Of a DNA stretch of 64,000 bases, positions 21,748-33,600 are shown piece after piece; position 1 is the stretch's first letter; each line of letters starts with the position of its first letter. The translations under genes and the position numbers were made by a program. This DNA is from Glebionis coronaria (taxonomy: Eukaryota > Streptophyta > Magnoliopsida > Asterales > Asteraceae): assembly GCA_025667525.1 (NCBI GenBank), contig CM046878.1:573356868-573420867 (forward strand), written 5' to 3'. The notes below the pieces were generated by a model. That model searched no databases, was not told the origin of the DNA, and worked only from the letters and a program-made list of their open reading frames with translations.

Positions 21748-22179
21748 GTAAGGTGTTTTAGTTTTCAATAGTTGTAGTTTAATTTTTAAGTGTGTTTATT
21801 TTCTTTCTCTACTTTTTCTTTCAAAATTATCAATCTTTACATTAATCTTGTAATCCTTGGATATTAATCTTTAATCAATCAAGCTTATTTTTTTAATTCT
21901 CATTCTACCTTTCTTAATCTTTAATTTAATCTTGATATTCATGTAGTTTTATTTTAATCTTGTTGATGGTTTGATTGTTTAGCTTATTTGGTTGTGCTTA
22001 TTAAATTGGTGATCTTAAAAGTTTTTATAAAAAGTGCTTTATGATTTATAGCTTATTTAATGTTTTAAAAGTTTTTAAATTTTAGCTTATTCATCTTTCT
22101 CTAAAAATCTTTTGGTTTAACTTTTGGCAAAGTGCTTATTGGGATATAGCTTATTTTTCCAAGTCTCGGATTCTTAAAA

Positions 22180-22690
22180 CCCTCTTATTCCGGATAAGGA
22201 AATTAATTCCTTATTCCGGATAAGAATCGTTGTAGTCGATTTTTGCGGATAAGCAGTTTAACACCTTCGTATTCCGGATAAGGGATTAAGGCCCTTATTC
22301 CGGATAAATCTACATTTCAAGTTATTCAGGATAAGCCTCAGTTAAGTTTTCCGGATATGCACATTATTCAGTTATTCCGGATAAGCCCCACTTAATTATT
22401 CCGAATAGAGCTTCAAAATCATTTATTCCGGATAGTGGTCATCTGCATATTCCAGATAAGCAATCGGAATTTATTCCGGATAAGGTTCAGCATAGAAGGA
22501 TTCCAGATAAGCCACGAGTTAGTCTTTTTCCGGATAAGGGCTCGAAGATTATTCTGGATAAAGGGTCGAGTATTATTCCGGATAAGCTACACTTCAGATA
22601 TTCCGAATAAGCTTCCTGTCCCCTATTCCGGATTTCATTCCGGATAAGCCTCCTTTCTACAATCCGGATATTATTCCGGATAAGGGTTTG
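22180..22690 (+). repeat. Array of about 21 TTCCGGATAAG-type motifs in the C LTR
   Basis: The core TATTCCGGATAAG, containing the palindrome ATCCGGAT or its near relatives, recurs about 21 times in 510 bases with irregular spacing. The 3' LTR has the same array at about 47705-48215. Single motifs differ between the two LTRs (for example CCAGATAAG here and CCGGATAAG there near 22452 and 47980). Confidence 0.87.
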
Positions 22691-23012
22691 TTTCTACAGT
22701 TTTTTGAATTTTACTTTTCCCGCCTTTTTACTTAGCTTATTTCTAACTTGTCTTATTTTAGTTTAAATCTTTAAAGTTTATATTTTTATAAGTTTTAATC
22801 ATTTGCTTTTTAATTCAAAAGTCTTCATTTTTAGTTTTAATTTTTAAAGCTTTCATCTTTATTTACTCAACGATATTTTCATTTTTAGTTTAAAATTGAT
22901 AACCAAACCTTTTTATTTTCCACCAAGAACAATTGAGTCGCACTTCCTTCCAATAATCAATTCGAAGAGATCGGACGATAATATTTTATACTTAGCCAAA
23001 AGCTTCGTATTA

Positions 23013-23469
23013 ATAGTTCTTATATATAGTTTGATAAAGAATCGAAGATTGTCGAAGTACATATCACAAAAAGTTTAAAGATTTTTTTGATATTTTCAAA
23101 TACATGTAATACAAATTATACTAGTAAGAGTTTCTTCATTATTCATGTTAAAAAATATAATGGTCAAAAGTCGTTATTTCTTGATAACTATCCAAAATCG
23201 ACATCTAAATCTACGTAACAACTTTGTTAGGGGTATTCTTTGTGATTATAGCATAGGACCTCCGAAATCCATGAGACAATCCTGATAGCTGCATAATATT
23301 ATAAGACTATATAAAAATTGGAGAAGATAAGCCATGCACATTTATTTTCTTTAACAATTACATACCAAATTGTCTCGAGCTACATTGTAAGTACTTATAA
23401 ACGATTAACTTGCCACCCAAGACTATATAACCCTTAGCCTTACGTTGCAACCCTTTAAAAGACCTATTT
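23013..23469 (+). repeat. Copy of C's 3' genomic flank inserted after the 5' LTR
   Basis: Nearly identical to 48542-49001, which lies outside the 3' LTR. It starts with the same ATAGT target duplication. It ends at the tetranucleotide TTGA, after which a second copy of the LTR end begins. No gene lies in it. Confidence 0.85.
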
Positions 23470-23548
23470 GAGTCGCACTTCCTTCCAATAATCAATTCAA
23501 AGAGATCGGACGATAATATTTTATACTTAGCCAAAAGCTTCGTATTAA
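23470..23548 (+). repeat. Second, partial copy of the C LTR end
   Basis: Repeats 22936-23012, from GAGTCGCACTTCC to CTTCGTATTA, with one or two changes. It joins directly to the primer-binding site, so this is the original LTR-primer-site junction. Confidence 0.85.
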
Positions 23549-23549
23549 A

Positions 23550-23755
23550 TGGCGCCGCTGTCGGCTCTTTTCGTTAAGATTAACGGTTTTTAGTGAGAGA
23601 CGCATTGGATTTTGGGATCCGTTCATTTTTGAACGTTATTTTCCTTGCATTAAAATTTTCAAAAATCCTAAAAAATATAAAATTTTCAAAAAAAAAAAAA
23701 AAAAAACATAAAAAAACCTAAAATATTTCTGCTTTGTTATTTCTTTTGCAGGTGT
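23550..23755 (+). promoter_or_regulatory. Primer-binding site (23550-23564) and leader of element C
   Basis: TGGCGCCGCTGTCGG resembles the tRNA-Asp complement with two or three changes. The leader of about 190 bases holds an A-run near 23688-23706 and ends in TTTCTTTTGCAGGTGT just before the gag ATG, which also looks like a splice acceptor. Confidence 0.75.
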
Positions 23756-25673
23756 ATGCGCACTCGATCAACGTCTTATCCCGAGCCCGAGACTCTCGAT
23801 AACTTAGACATGGCCGGTGTACACAACAATAATAATAATCCACCTCAACCCAACATGAATAATAACAACAATGAACCTCTACCGGACAATCGTCCAATGA
23901 TCGAACTTTTGCAAGCACATGTAGAGGGCAACAACGATGCTATTGTCATACCCGCGATTGGAGCCAACAACTTTAAGCTCAAATCCGGCTTCATTCAAAT
24001 GGTCTCTGCTCAACCATTCTTGGGGCGTTCAATTGATGATCCTCATGACCATATTAAGAGGTTTCTTCAACTCACTAATACGGTTAAGTATAATGGGGTT
24101 TCACAAGAGGTAATTCACTTGCAACTTTTTCCTTTCTACTTAGAGGGACAAGCACGGCATTGGCTTGATAAGGAACCGCCACAAAGTATTCTTATGTGGA
24201 TGGATTTAGAGACCAAATTCATCAACTACTTTTTCCCACCCTCACGTACTACCGCTTTGCGGAATGAAATCATTACTTTTGAACAAAAGTACGGTGAGAC
24301 ATTTAATGAATCTTGGGACCGTTTTAAGGAACTTTTACGAAAGTGTCCACGACATGGTTTAACAAAAGTACATCAAATTAATACTTTTTACAATGGTTTA
24401 AGCATGAATGACCAAGATTCACTAAATAGTGCCTCGGGGGGGTAATATTTTGGTTAAATCTTCTAATGCCGCTTGGGATATTATTGAGAACAAGTCTAGA
24501 GTGCAAACCAAGAGTGTTCGGACCAATGTGGCTAGTGCTAGCACTAATGAGAGCGACAAGAGAATTGATAAGCTTACTTCGCTTGTTGAATCACTTGCTC
24601 TTCAAGCCGCAAACAATACCAAAGCTATCACTGCCCAAGCTAGTGCTTTGACTCAATCATGTGAAATATGCGGGGGATCTCACTCATACACCGATTGTCC
24701 TTCGACTCATGACAATCCTGAAAATGTGTATGCCGCCAACGGTAACTTTGCTACAGGAAGCTATCAAGCACGTCCTCAAGGTGACCGCAACTTGCTCAGC
24801 TATCGCTCAAACAACTTTCTTTCACCACCCTGTTTCCCCCCACAAAACCCAACCAACCTCAATCACAACAATCAAAACCAACCACGTGCTCCAAATCAAT
24901 ATCAAAACCAAAGAAACCCATATCCACCTCAAAGAAACAACCAAGTTTACCAACAACCTGCTTATCAACCACCTGCCTACCATGCTCCTCCCAACCAACC
25001 CACTGCATTACACCAAGAGGTTGAAACCTACATGAGGGCTAATGATGCGATAGTGTAAAATCTTCAACGGGAAATGGCCAACATGAAAGCAGATATGGTG
25101 AAACAAGGAAACGATCTTCGAGCTGATATGCGAAACACTTTGGCAAGTCAAATGAATGACTTAAGGAACATGATGGCTAGTTTCTTCCCAAGTAATCAAG
25201 CCTCTGGATCGGGTTCTCTTCCGAGTAACATCGTTGCTAATCCAAGAGGGGAGATGAAAGCAATTACCACTCGCAGTGGAAAAGGTTTAAAGGAACCCGA
25301 GCTTCCTACACCTACACCGGTGATTGTGACAAAGGAAAACGAGTCTCCTTCTCCAAATCCTCCATCTTCTATTCCTCTAACTTCTACTTCACCAATTCCA
25401 CCACCTTCTACTTCCACCCCTCCACCACCCAAGGATGTGAGTGAGAATTCCATTCCAAAGCCTTCATCTCAACCCAATATACCTTATCCTTCAAGGTTGA
25501 GGAAAGAGAAATTGAAGAAAAAGGATGATATTCAGGTTTCTAACTTTCTCAAAATGTTTAAACAACTGAATTTCAATATCTCCTTTGCTGAGGCTCTCGC
25601 TCACATGCCGAAATATGCTAAAATGTTTAATGATCTTCTCAGTGATAAGGAGAAACTTCTCGATATTTCTTAG
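23756..25673 (+). pseudogene. Element C gag, broken by a frameshift and a stop
   Basis: Starts MRTRSTSYPEPE. The gag core (IDDPHDHIKRFLQL, YLEGQARHWLDKEPP, FFPPSRTTALRNEI, HQINTFYNGL) is followed by a frameshift at a run of seven G (24436-24442), where the frame would otherwise continue SASGGNIL as in element A. The zinc knuckle CEICGGSHSYTDC (CX2CX3HX4C) and an N/Q/P-rich stretch follow. A TAA at 25056-25058 interrupts the frame, which resumes with REMANMKADMVKQG and a coiled-coil-like segment, then a proline-rich linker after ITTRSGKG, the FNISFAEALAHMPKY block, and a TAG at 25671-25673. All parts after the frameshift are in one frame with the protease. The extra G could be a sequencing error in a homopolymer. 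Confidence 0.88.
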
Positions 25674-25700
25674 ACCCAACTTAATGAGAATTGCTCTGCA

Positions 25701-27710
25701 GTGCACTTAAGGAAATTACCAACCAAACTTGGTGATCCGGGTCGTTTCTTGATTCCTTGCAACTTCCCGGGAGTAGAGAATTGCATGGCCCTAGCCGATC
25801 TAGGTTCTAGTATTAACTTAATGCCATTAAGTGTTTGGAAGCAATTATCTCTCCCCGAGCTAGTCCCCACACGAATGACTTTGGAATTAGCAAACCGTAC
25901 GGTTGCTTATCCAGTGGGGATAGCCGAAGACGTCTTTGTTGGTGTCGATAAATTCACCTTTCCGGCGGATTTTGTTGTCGTTGACTACGAGATGGACCCC
26001 CGTGTTCTATTAATTGTTGGACGTCCATTCTTGAGGACTGGTCGCACTCTCATTGATGTAGCCGATGGCGAATTAGTCATGAGAGTCGGTGACGAAAAAA
26101 TCGTCTTCAACATGGGTAAACTTTCTAAGCAACCTTCTGAAAACGAGAGTGTTAATTTCATTGACGTTCTTGATGAGGCTTGTGAAGAACATTTCAAAGA
26201 CGCTTGTAAAAGTGGTTCTTCTTCTCTTCCCATTGTTGAGACCGTTGCCTCTATTGCTCCATCACTAACTCCATTTGGAGAAAGTGATTTCATCTTGAAA
26301 GAATTTGAAGCAACTTTGGGAGATGTGGACTTAAAATATGACGATTCTCCCTCTAACTGGGATGAAGACATTCGTACCATTGAGAAACTTCTCAATGAGG
26401 ACCATATTTCTCCACCATCTCCTAAGGATATCTCTATCGATGAACTGAATTTGACTACGCCTTCCATCGAAAATCCTTCGGATTTAGAACTTAAGGACTT
26501 ACCGTCTCATCTCGAGTACGTTTTCCTTGAAGACAACAAGAAGTCACCCGTCATCAACGCTAAGGACTTGAAAGAAAAAGAAAAATCCCGACTTATCGCC
26601 GTGCTAAAGAATCACAAGAAAGCGATTGCTTGGAAAATCTCCAATATTCGTGGAATTGATCCTCACTTTTGCACACATAAAATTCTCATGGAGGACGACT
26701 TTAAACCCACTATTCAAAGCCAAAGAAGGGTGAATCCTAAGATCCATGACGTAATCAAAAAAGAGGTTATCAAACTTCTTGATGCGGGAATGATCTATCA
26801 TATCTCGCATTCACCATGGGTTAGTCCCGTCCATTGTGTGCCTAAGAAAGGCGGAATCACCGTTGTGCCCAATGAAAACAACGAGTTGATTCCTACTCGT
26901 CTCGTTACAGGGTGGAGAGTTTGTATAGACTATCGCAAACTCAATGATGCTACGAGAAAGGATCATTTTCCCCTCCCTTTCATGGACCAAATGCTTGAAC
27001 GTCTAGCGGGTAATGACTATTACTGCTTCTTAGACGGTTTCTCCGGGTATTTTCAAATTCCCATCGATCCCAAAGACCAAGAGAAAACCACATTCACTTG
27101 TCCTTACAAAACATTTGCTTATAAAAGAATGCCTTTCGGCTTATGCAATGCTCGTGGGACTTTCCAAAGGTGTATGATGGCTATCTTCCATGACATGGTT
27201 GAAGAAACTATGGAAGTCTTCATGGATGATTTCTCGGTTTATGGTGATTCTTTCTCTGCTTGCCTTGCCAATTTAGAACGTATGCTTAAGCGGTGTGAAG
27301 ACACTCGCCTTGTTCTAAATTGGGAAAAATGCCATTTCATGGTAAAAGAAGGCATTGTTCTTGGACATAAAATCTCTAAAGCCGGTCTTGAAGTGGACCG
27401 TGCTAAAGTGGATGCCATAGCCAAATTACCTCCACCTTCAACCGTGAAGGGTGTGAGAAGTTTTCTTGGTCATGCAGGCTTTTATCGTCGATTCATTCAA
27501 GATTTTTCTAAAATCGCTCGCCCGATGACCCACCTCTTGGAAAAAGATACTCCTTTCATCTTTTCCAAACAGTGTCTTGAATCCTTCAATCTTCTTAAGG
27601 ATAAGCTAACTAAGGCACCGGTCTTGGTTACCCCTAATTGGGAGCTACCTTTTGAGTTGATGGTGATGCTAGTGACTTTGCTATTGGAGCGGTTTTGGGC
27701 GAAAGAGTGA
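25701..27710 (+). pseudogene. Element C protease, reverse transcriptase and start of RNase H
   Basis: A 669-residue frame continuing gag. Protease: DLGSSINLMPLSVWKQLSL in the first 60 residues and LLIVGRPFLRTGRTLIDV near 110-130. Reverse transcriptase, about residues 330-560: [44 protein letters not shown] and the catalytic FMDDFSVYG. One conserved position reads NARGTFQRC where D has NAPGTFQRC. The connection and thumb region follows ([21 protein letters not shown]). The frame is lost at FELMV (about 27660) by a two-base deletion that removes the Cys-Asp of the RNase H start. It belongs to the Ty3/gypsy pol type with the Athila-specific insert VVPN-NELIPTR. Confidence 0.92.
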
Positions 27711-27900
27711 ACAAACACTTCCAACCAATCCATTACGCTAGCAAGACAATGACGGGAGCTCAATTTCATTATACCACTACCGAAAAAGAGCTTTTAGCTG
27801 TAGTGTATGCTTTTAAAAAATTCCGCCGCTATCTTGTCCTTTCTACCACCATCGTGTATACCGATCATTCCGCGTTGAAGTCTTGTTGACTAAGCAAGAT
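27695..27900 (+). pseudogene. Element C RNase H, middle part
   Basis: Continues RNase H after the two-base deletion: [35 protein letters not shown] and VYTDHSALK. The frame is lost again near 27880 by a one-base deletion (D reads [11 protein letters not shown] at the same place). Confidence 0.88.
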
Positions 27901-28506
27901 TCTAAGCCAAGACTTCTTCGTTGGGTTTTGCTCCTTCAAGAATTTAAAATCGAAATTCGTGACAAGAAGGGTGCCGAAAACCTAGCCGCGGATCATCTAA
28001 GTAGACTTGAGGATCCTTATCAAGGGGATCATCCAAATCAAGAGATCAATGACTCTTTTCCCCTTGAGGCCTTAATGTCTATAAATTCTAATCTTGATGA
28101 CACCCCGTGGTTTACGGACATTGCAAACTACTTAGCGGGTGGAATTCTCAAGGAAGGGTTAACGTCCCAACAAAAGAAAAAGTTCTTTAAAGATATTGAA
28201 CATTATTTCTGGGACGACCCTTACCTCTTCAAACAATGTGCGCATCTAGTCATTCGTCGATGTGTTGATGGGCCGGCAGCGGTACAAATTCTTGACGCTT
28301 GCCATAAAGGACCCACCGGTGGTCACTTTGGTCCCAATTACACCGCGAAGAAAGTATTCGACTCTGGATTTTATTGGCCCACCATTTATCGTGACGCTCA
28401 TGACATGGTTAAACATTATGATGCTTGCCAAAGACAAGGCAAGATCATACATAAAGATGAGATGCCTCAAAATTTCATACAAGAATGTGAAATCTTTGAT
28501 GTATGA
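27883..28506 (+). pseudogene. Element C RNase H end and integrase N-terminal domain
   Basis: Begins in the tail of RNase H ([36 protein letters not shown]). The integrase zinc-binding domain follows with [12 protein letters not shown] and YDACQRQGK; the second His and both family Cys of D are partly altered (DACQRQG where D has DSCQRQG). The frame ends at a TGA (28504-28506) where D reads the Trp of [11 protein letters not shown] single base change explains the stop. Confidence 0.88.
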
Positions 28507-28518
28507 GGTATCGACTTT

Positions 28519-29316
28519 ATGGGTCCATTTCCATCATCTAAAGGGAACAAGTACATCCTCGTAGCCGTTGACTACGTTTCTAAATTGGTTAAAGCTAAGG
28601 CTCTCCCCATGAACGATGCGAGGGTGGTTGTGAACTTTTTGAAGCATCTTTTTGCTCGATTCGGTGTTCCTCGTACCATTATCAGTGACCGCGGGACTCA
28701 TTTTTGCAATGATCAATTTGCAAGAGTCATGGCTAAGTATGGTGTCAATCACCGTCTTTCCACCGCCTATCATCCCCAAACCAATGGGCAAGCCGAGATT
28801 TCCAACCGTGGATTGAAGCGAATTCTGGAACGTACTGTGGGAGAGCATCGTGCCGCGTGGGCCGATAAGTTAGACGATGCTCTGTGGGCTTTCCGTACCG
28901 CGTATAAGACTCCGATTGGTTGTACACCTTATCGTCTTGTGTACGGGAAAGCATGCCACCTCCCTATCGAGCTGGAACATAAGGCATACTGGGCCTTGAA
29001 GTGGGATAACTTCGACATCAACAGAGCCAGAGATCTTCGGAAGATTCAACTCAACGAGCTTAATGAACTGGGGAATGAAGCTTACGAGAAATCACTGATC
29101 TACAAGGAGAAGACCAAGATCATCCATGATGCAAGGATTAAGAAACGAGAGTTCCACGTTGGTGATCAAGTCTTACTTTTTAACTCTCGGTTGAAGATCT
29201 TCTCGGGTAAGTTGAAGAGCCGCTGGTCTGGTCCATTCACCGTCGCCAAAGTCTTTCCCTACGACACCATTGAGCTTTCTCAGCCAAATGGGCCCAATTT
29301 TAAGGTGAATGGCTAG
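28519..29316 (+). pseudogene. Element C integrase core and C-terminal domain
   Basis: Continues in the same frame after the TGA. The first catalytic Asp (GIDFMGPF) lies just at the break, the second in [14 protein letters not shown] and the Glu in [14 protein letters not shown]. The C-terminal part [20 protein letters not shown] and [20 protein letters not shown] matches element D. The frame ends at TAG after KVNG, where D continues [13 protein letters not shown]; the same downstream residues (VKFYFGED) can be read past the stop, so this is another lesion. Confidence 0.9.
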
Positions 29317-29399
29317 CGTGTGAAGTTTTACTTTGGTGAGGACATCTCTCATGAGATGATTCTATCCCTCACCACGTTTCCCATGAACTAGTTTTGGGT

Positions 29400-29456
29400 C
29401 GAGTCAGGCTCGTGACTCGGTTATAAAAAACAAGCGCTTCTCGGGAGGCAACCCGT
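29400..29456 (+). promoter_or_regulatory. Post-pol hairpin pair of element C
   Basis: A perfect stem CGAGTCA-GGCTCG-TGACTCG (29400-29419), then AAGCGCTTCT and a second stem CGGG-AGGCAA-CCCG (29442-29455). Equivalent hairpins follow the ORF in A (13978-13997, minus strand) and D (40712-40731). Confidence 0.7.
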
Positions 29457-29718
29457 GATCTATCCTTTACCGTTTTTTATAATAAGTGTAGAGGGAGCCC
29501 CGTATGTGTTTGTTGTCTTGTTTCTTCTTCCGTGCAGGGATTAAAGCTTCAAAGATCCATTCTCGATGACTTTTTACGAACCGTGATCCAGTGTTCCCGT
29601 CTTCCCGGTTCTATCCTAAAACTGTCGTGATTCAATATTTCATATCTTATATGTTCACATTGAAATCACTATAGTTTTCCTTTCCTTAGCAAGATTTAAA
29701 CAACGTGCACAATGTCCT

Positions 29719-29788
29719 AAGTGTAGGGGAGTTTACTCCCATATGCTTAAACATTGAGGACAATGTTTATATCAAGTGTAGGGGGGAC
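29719..29788 (+). promoter_or_regulatory. Two-hairpin block between purine motifs in element C
   Basis: AAGTGTAGGGG, hairpin GGGAG-TTTA-CTCCC (29727-29740), eight bases, hairpin AAACATTG-AGGA-CAATGTTT (29749-29768), then AAGTGTAGGGGGG. The flanking purine motifs copy the sequence of the true polypurine tract at 46784-46797 (AAGTGTAGGGGATT). Confidence 0.7.
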
Positions 29789-30689
29789 TTCTATCGAAGT
29801 AAGTGGTCTTTTCCATGAATTTGTCCTCATTTTAACCGGAAAATTTGATTTTTTGACATTTTTCAAAATTTTTAATCTATTTTGGCCTAGTTGTATAGTT
29901 GTATTTTCCTTTATTATGATTATTTTCTTTCCTTGCTAGAATAAAATTTCAATAAAGTGGTTTTAAATTTTTCAAAGTCGTGAATATTTTGACTCAACCC
30001 GAGTTTACTTATCTAAGTTTACTCTAGCTAGTATCCTTAACGTGTTTAAGTCAAGTTTTGCTAGGCTTTTATATAGGGAACTTTAAAACGCGAAAGTCTT
30101 AACTCTCACGGGTTAAGAACAAGAACTTTTCGCAAGCTCCTATAATTGATCCTAGAGAGTTGTTTATCAAGGGAACCTTAAAATGCGATTTCTAAACTTG
30201 AAAAAGTCGAAGAATTTGCAAGATCCTATAGATGACTCGAAAACCCAAAACTTTGATTTAATTGGCTAAGCATCCACGAGTCTCATTCCTTGAGATTTTA
30301 AACTGTGGAGAACAAGAGATGATAGAGTCAATTATAAGTTTGGTATTCTTTCGTGAATTTATGTGAGTTGATTATAAGCCTATTCTCCCATCGCTTGCTA
30401 ATAAATTTATCTGCAATAAATAAGGTTGTACGATTTGAAAAGTTACTTAGCTTCTAGCACAAGATCGTTTGAAAGTTGCTCGGTATTAATTAGAGTTCAT
30501 AGCCAAGGCATAACTTATTGAAGCGGGATGCGAAGATTGGCGAGTGCGAAAAGGCCCTAACAAGGCATGAGGGCTACATTTTGTTGCTAAAGATCCAAAA
30601 GTGATGTGAAGAATCATTTATCGAAAATCAATATGAAGGATCGAGACACACGCCAAAAAGCAAATACTCCCCTAAAGATCATGGAGAAG

Positions 30690-33600
30690 TGATGAGACGG
30701 CTTTTATACATGGTCTCATCGTTCTTTTTGGACTTAAAATGCATTAAATATCATCAAAATACCCAAATATATGCTTGTGTTTGTTGCTTGTGTATTTTAG
30801 GTACGGGTATTGAGAAAATGACAAAAGATCACAAGAATCACGCAAAAACGAACACGGGAAACGAAGCCGCACGATGAACCAAGCCCTAGTGAAGAATTTT
30901 CCAAAGAAAACCCTTGAAGATTTGAATAATATTGAAGATTGGTCCTCCAAGTTTGAAGAATTGACACTTTATACCCTTGTATCTTCATAATTACAAGTTT
31001 GGTCCCTAAAGTTTGTCAAAATTACAAAAAGGACCCTTAACTTTGAAGAATTGGCAAATTTAGTCCCTCATCAAATCTAAATTGTCAAATATGGTCCTCC
31101 AAGAAGTCAACCAACAAGTCAAAGCCTTGAAGTTTGAAGATATGGCAAAATCAGTCCTTGAAAAATGAAGATATTGCATAAATGGTCCTTGTTTCAAGTT
31201 TACAAAAACATTGTGCCAAAAGTGACAATTGCTGAAAGTTAAATACAAAGGATATGGGATTTGTGAGCTGAAAATTCAAAATGAAGATGTAAAGAAAGAC
31301 TGGGGACTATTATTGCCCAGACATAAAACCTTTCCCCACCAATAGTTTGCTGCCACCTCACTTTTGCTGCCTTGTCACCCTCCCACATCAGCATCCACTT
31401 TCCCTCAGATATTAATTAATTAAACGATTTAAACTCGTTTAATATATTAAAAATTGGTGGGAAACAAGTACTATTCATGATTAACCCCATTAATCCCTTT
31501 GTTCTTAACCAAATAAGCCCAGATTTTTAATCTTCAAATCAAAGGGTTTATCTAAATTAATTACCCAGAAGGTTAATTTAACCTTAGAGAATGACATCCC
31601 ATGTGATAACTGAGACCCAGCTCACCCCACACTTGCTACCTGCCAAAACCATCTCACGGGTCACCACTACCATCCAAAAATCTTTGACCCTTTAGAAGCT
31701 TAGGATGCATTGGCGTGTTCCCTAAGCACAAACCAACACTCAAGATCATCTCAAGGACACAAGTACGCTCAGAATTGCTCACATGACACCAAGAACAAAG
31801 GCATCTTCCTGGAATATCCAAAATTCCTCCAAGGGCTTTTCTGGAAATTCAATTAGTTAGGGTTTACGTTTTTTAAGTTTTCTAGGACCTTCTATGGCAT
31901 TGTATAAAAGGAGGTGCTTGTACCCCTTTCTAGTTGTTCCAGTTTTTATGTAAAAAACGTTTTTATGAATGAAACTTTGTTTTAACCTACATATGACTGA
32001 GAACCAAGATTTACTTTTCCAGCATTAATGTTTCCAAGTTATTTTCTTTATTGAGTTCATTTATCTTGAAGTTTGTTTGTTTTTAGAAAATTGTCAAATC
32101 CTTGCAAGTTTTTCTGAAAAGTGAGATCCTTGCTAAGATTTGGTTTCAAGTCTGTTTAATCTGAATTAATCAAGTGGTATCAAGTGCTTTTAAACATTGG
32201 TAAAGTTGTGGAAAGATTTCAAGAAAGAAAGAAAAGTAAACAAGTTTATAGCATTTGTGTGTTTTCCTCTTTTGATTTTCTTAAACAGGTTTGATAAGTG
32301 AGTTGACCATTGTCTGCATACATCCGAATGTATATGGAGGTGGTTATGCAACCACTAGAACCCTGGATGTAGGGTTCTAAGGTAATCTTCTTGTTCCCTT
32401 TTCAAATTTCAGAAATATTGCAGTTGTATGATCTTTGTGGTTTAAGTGTTATTTGTTTGGTAAAGCTGTCTGATTTAAGTTCATTTGAGTGTGTATGCAT
32501 GTTTTAAGTGCTTAATTCCAGTTTGGTTTAGTTGTGTGTTGATTTGATTTGAAAAAAAGTTGATTTAGGATTTTTAAGGGGTGTTTGGGACAAGAGATTA
32601 GCAGGATTTGTGTTAAGATTTCATGCTTAAAACCTGTCTAGAAACATCACTTATGTTATATTGGAGTGTTATAAGGTCTTTGGTTTCAGTTTGAGTGGTT
32701 TTGAAACACTTTTGCATACTTAAAAAGGGTAAAACATAGCCAAAATCAGAATCTGCTTGTGAATGACTGTTTTTGAGATATTGTGCTATCAAACTTTGTA
32801 GGTTGCTAGATTTTAGGGTATTTGAGCATTGTGTGTTACTTGTATGCATGCTTGTGAGCTTATTTCCAAGATATAATGCCATAAAATTCAGATTTGTGCA
32901 TGAAATATCAGCAATTGTTCATCAGACCTGTGTGATGCTTAATCAGTAACTTTAGGGCTTAATTTGTGCTTATTCTTGTTAAGTGGCTGCTTGTTTTTTG
33001 TGCTTATCAGACTCCTTATACTCCAAAGAGTATAAGGGTGCCTTATTGTCCAAAAAAGCTATCAAGATAAGCTTTCCTAAGCTTATTGAAAATCAAAGCA
33101 AAATTTTACACTGTCAGTGGGAACTCCTTTCCCACTGCTAGTGCCTTTGTTACCACTGCTGAGCAAAAGGACAAAAGTCCATCACATGTCACTATCTGTT
33201 TTCTTATTTTTTGTCTTTAGTGACCAAAAAGTGGAATTAGACCTTGAAACCAGTGCCATTATTTTTCTTATTTAATTTAGGATTTTTCTGATTAATAAAA
33301 TTTTTATTTACTGTTCATTTAGTAATTTTTAGGTTATTTAGCTATTTTTAATTAATTTTAAGGTTTCTGTTTTTGTCTTTTAGTGCCATAAAGTAATATT
33401 TTTAAGTTTAATCAATTTTTCTGAACTTAGAATAATATTTTAAGGTTTTTTGTTTAAAATTTAATTACTGTTCATCTTTTTATAAATTTTTAGAATTAAT
33501 TTAAGTTAATTAGGGTTTTAATTAATCTAGTTTTGTCATTTAGTGAGAAATTTAATATTTTTTAAGATTTTTCATTTTTCTACTGTTCATTAGAGTTAAA

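Larger units (their letters stand above)
21270..23012 (+). repeat. 5' LTR of element C (1,743 bp)
   Basis: Direct repeat of 46798-48541, ending in GCTTCGTATTA. It contains a TATA box with a hairpin (21714-21747), an ORF conserved between copies (21400-21687) and the motif array (22180-22690). The end is fixed by comparison with the 3' LTR and by the ATAGT duplication. Confidence 0.9.
29317..30684 (+). other. Element C 3' non-coding region up to the D insertion
   Basis: No gene is seen. It holds two structured blocks listed separately (29400-29456 and 29719-29788). It is homologous to 13733-14004 plus 2431-4030 of element A on the opposite strand. A hydrophobic frame near 29754-29939 lacks an ATG at its conserved start and differs from A by gaps, so I do not call it. 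Confidence 0.7.

Noticed and set aside
23013..23469. Possibility that this segment is the true U5 of the C LTR
   Set aside because: The exact ATAGT duplication lies at the end of the shorter LTR at both ends, and the primer site directly follows a second copy of that shorter LTR end.
32613..32882. 89-codon minus-strand frame, identical in both D LTRs (also 44442-44711)
   Set aside because: It is duplicated only because the LTRs are near-identical. No start context, family or conservation outside D.
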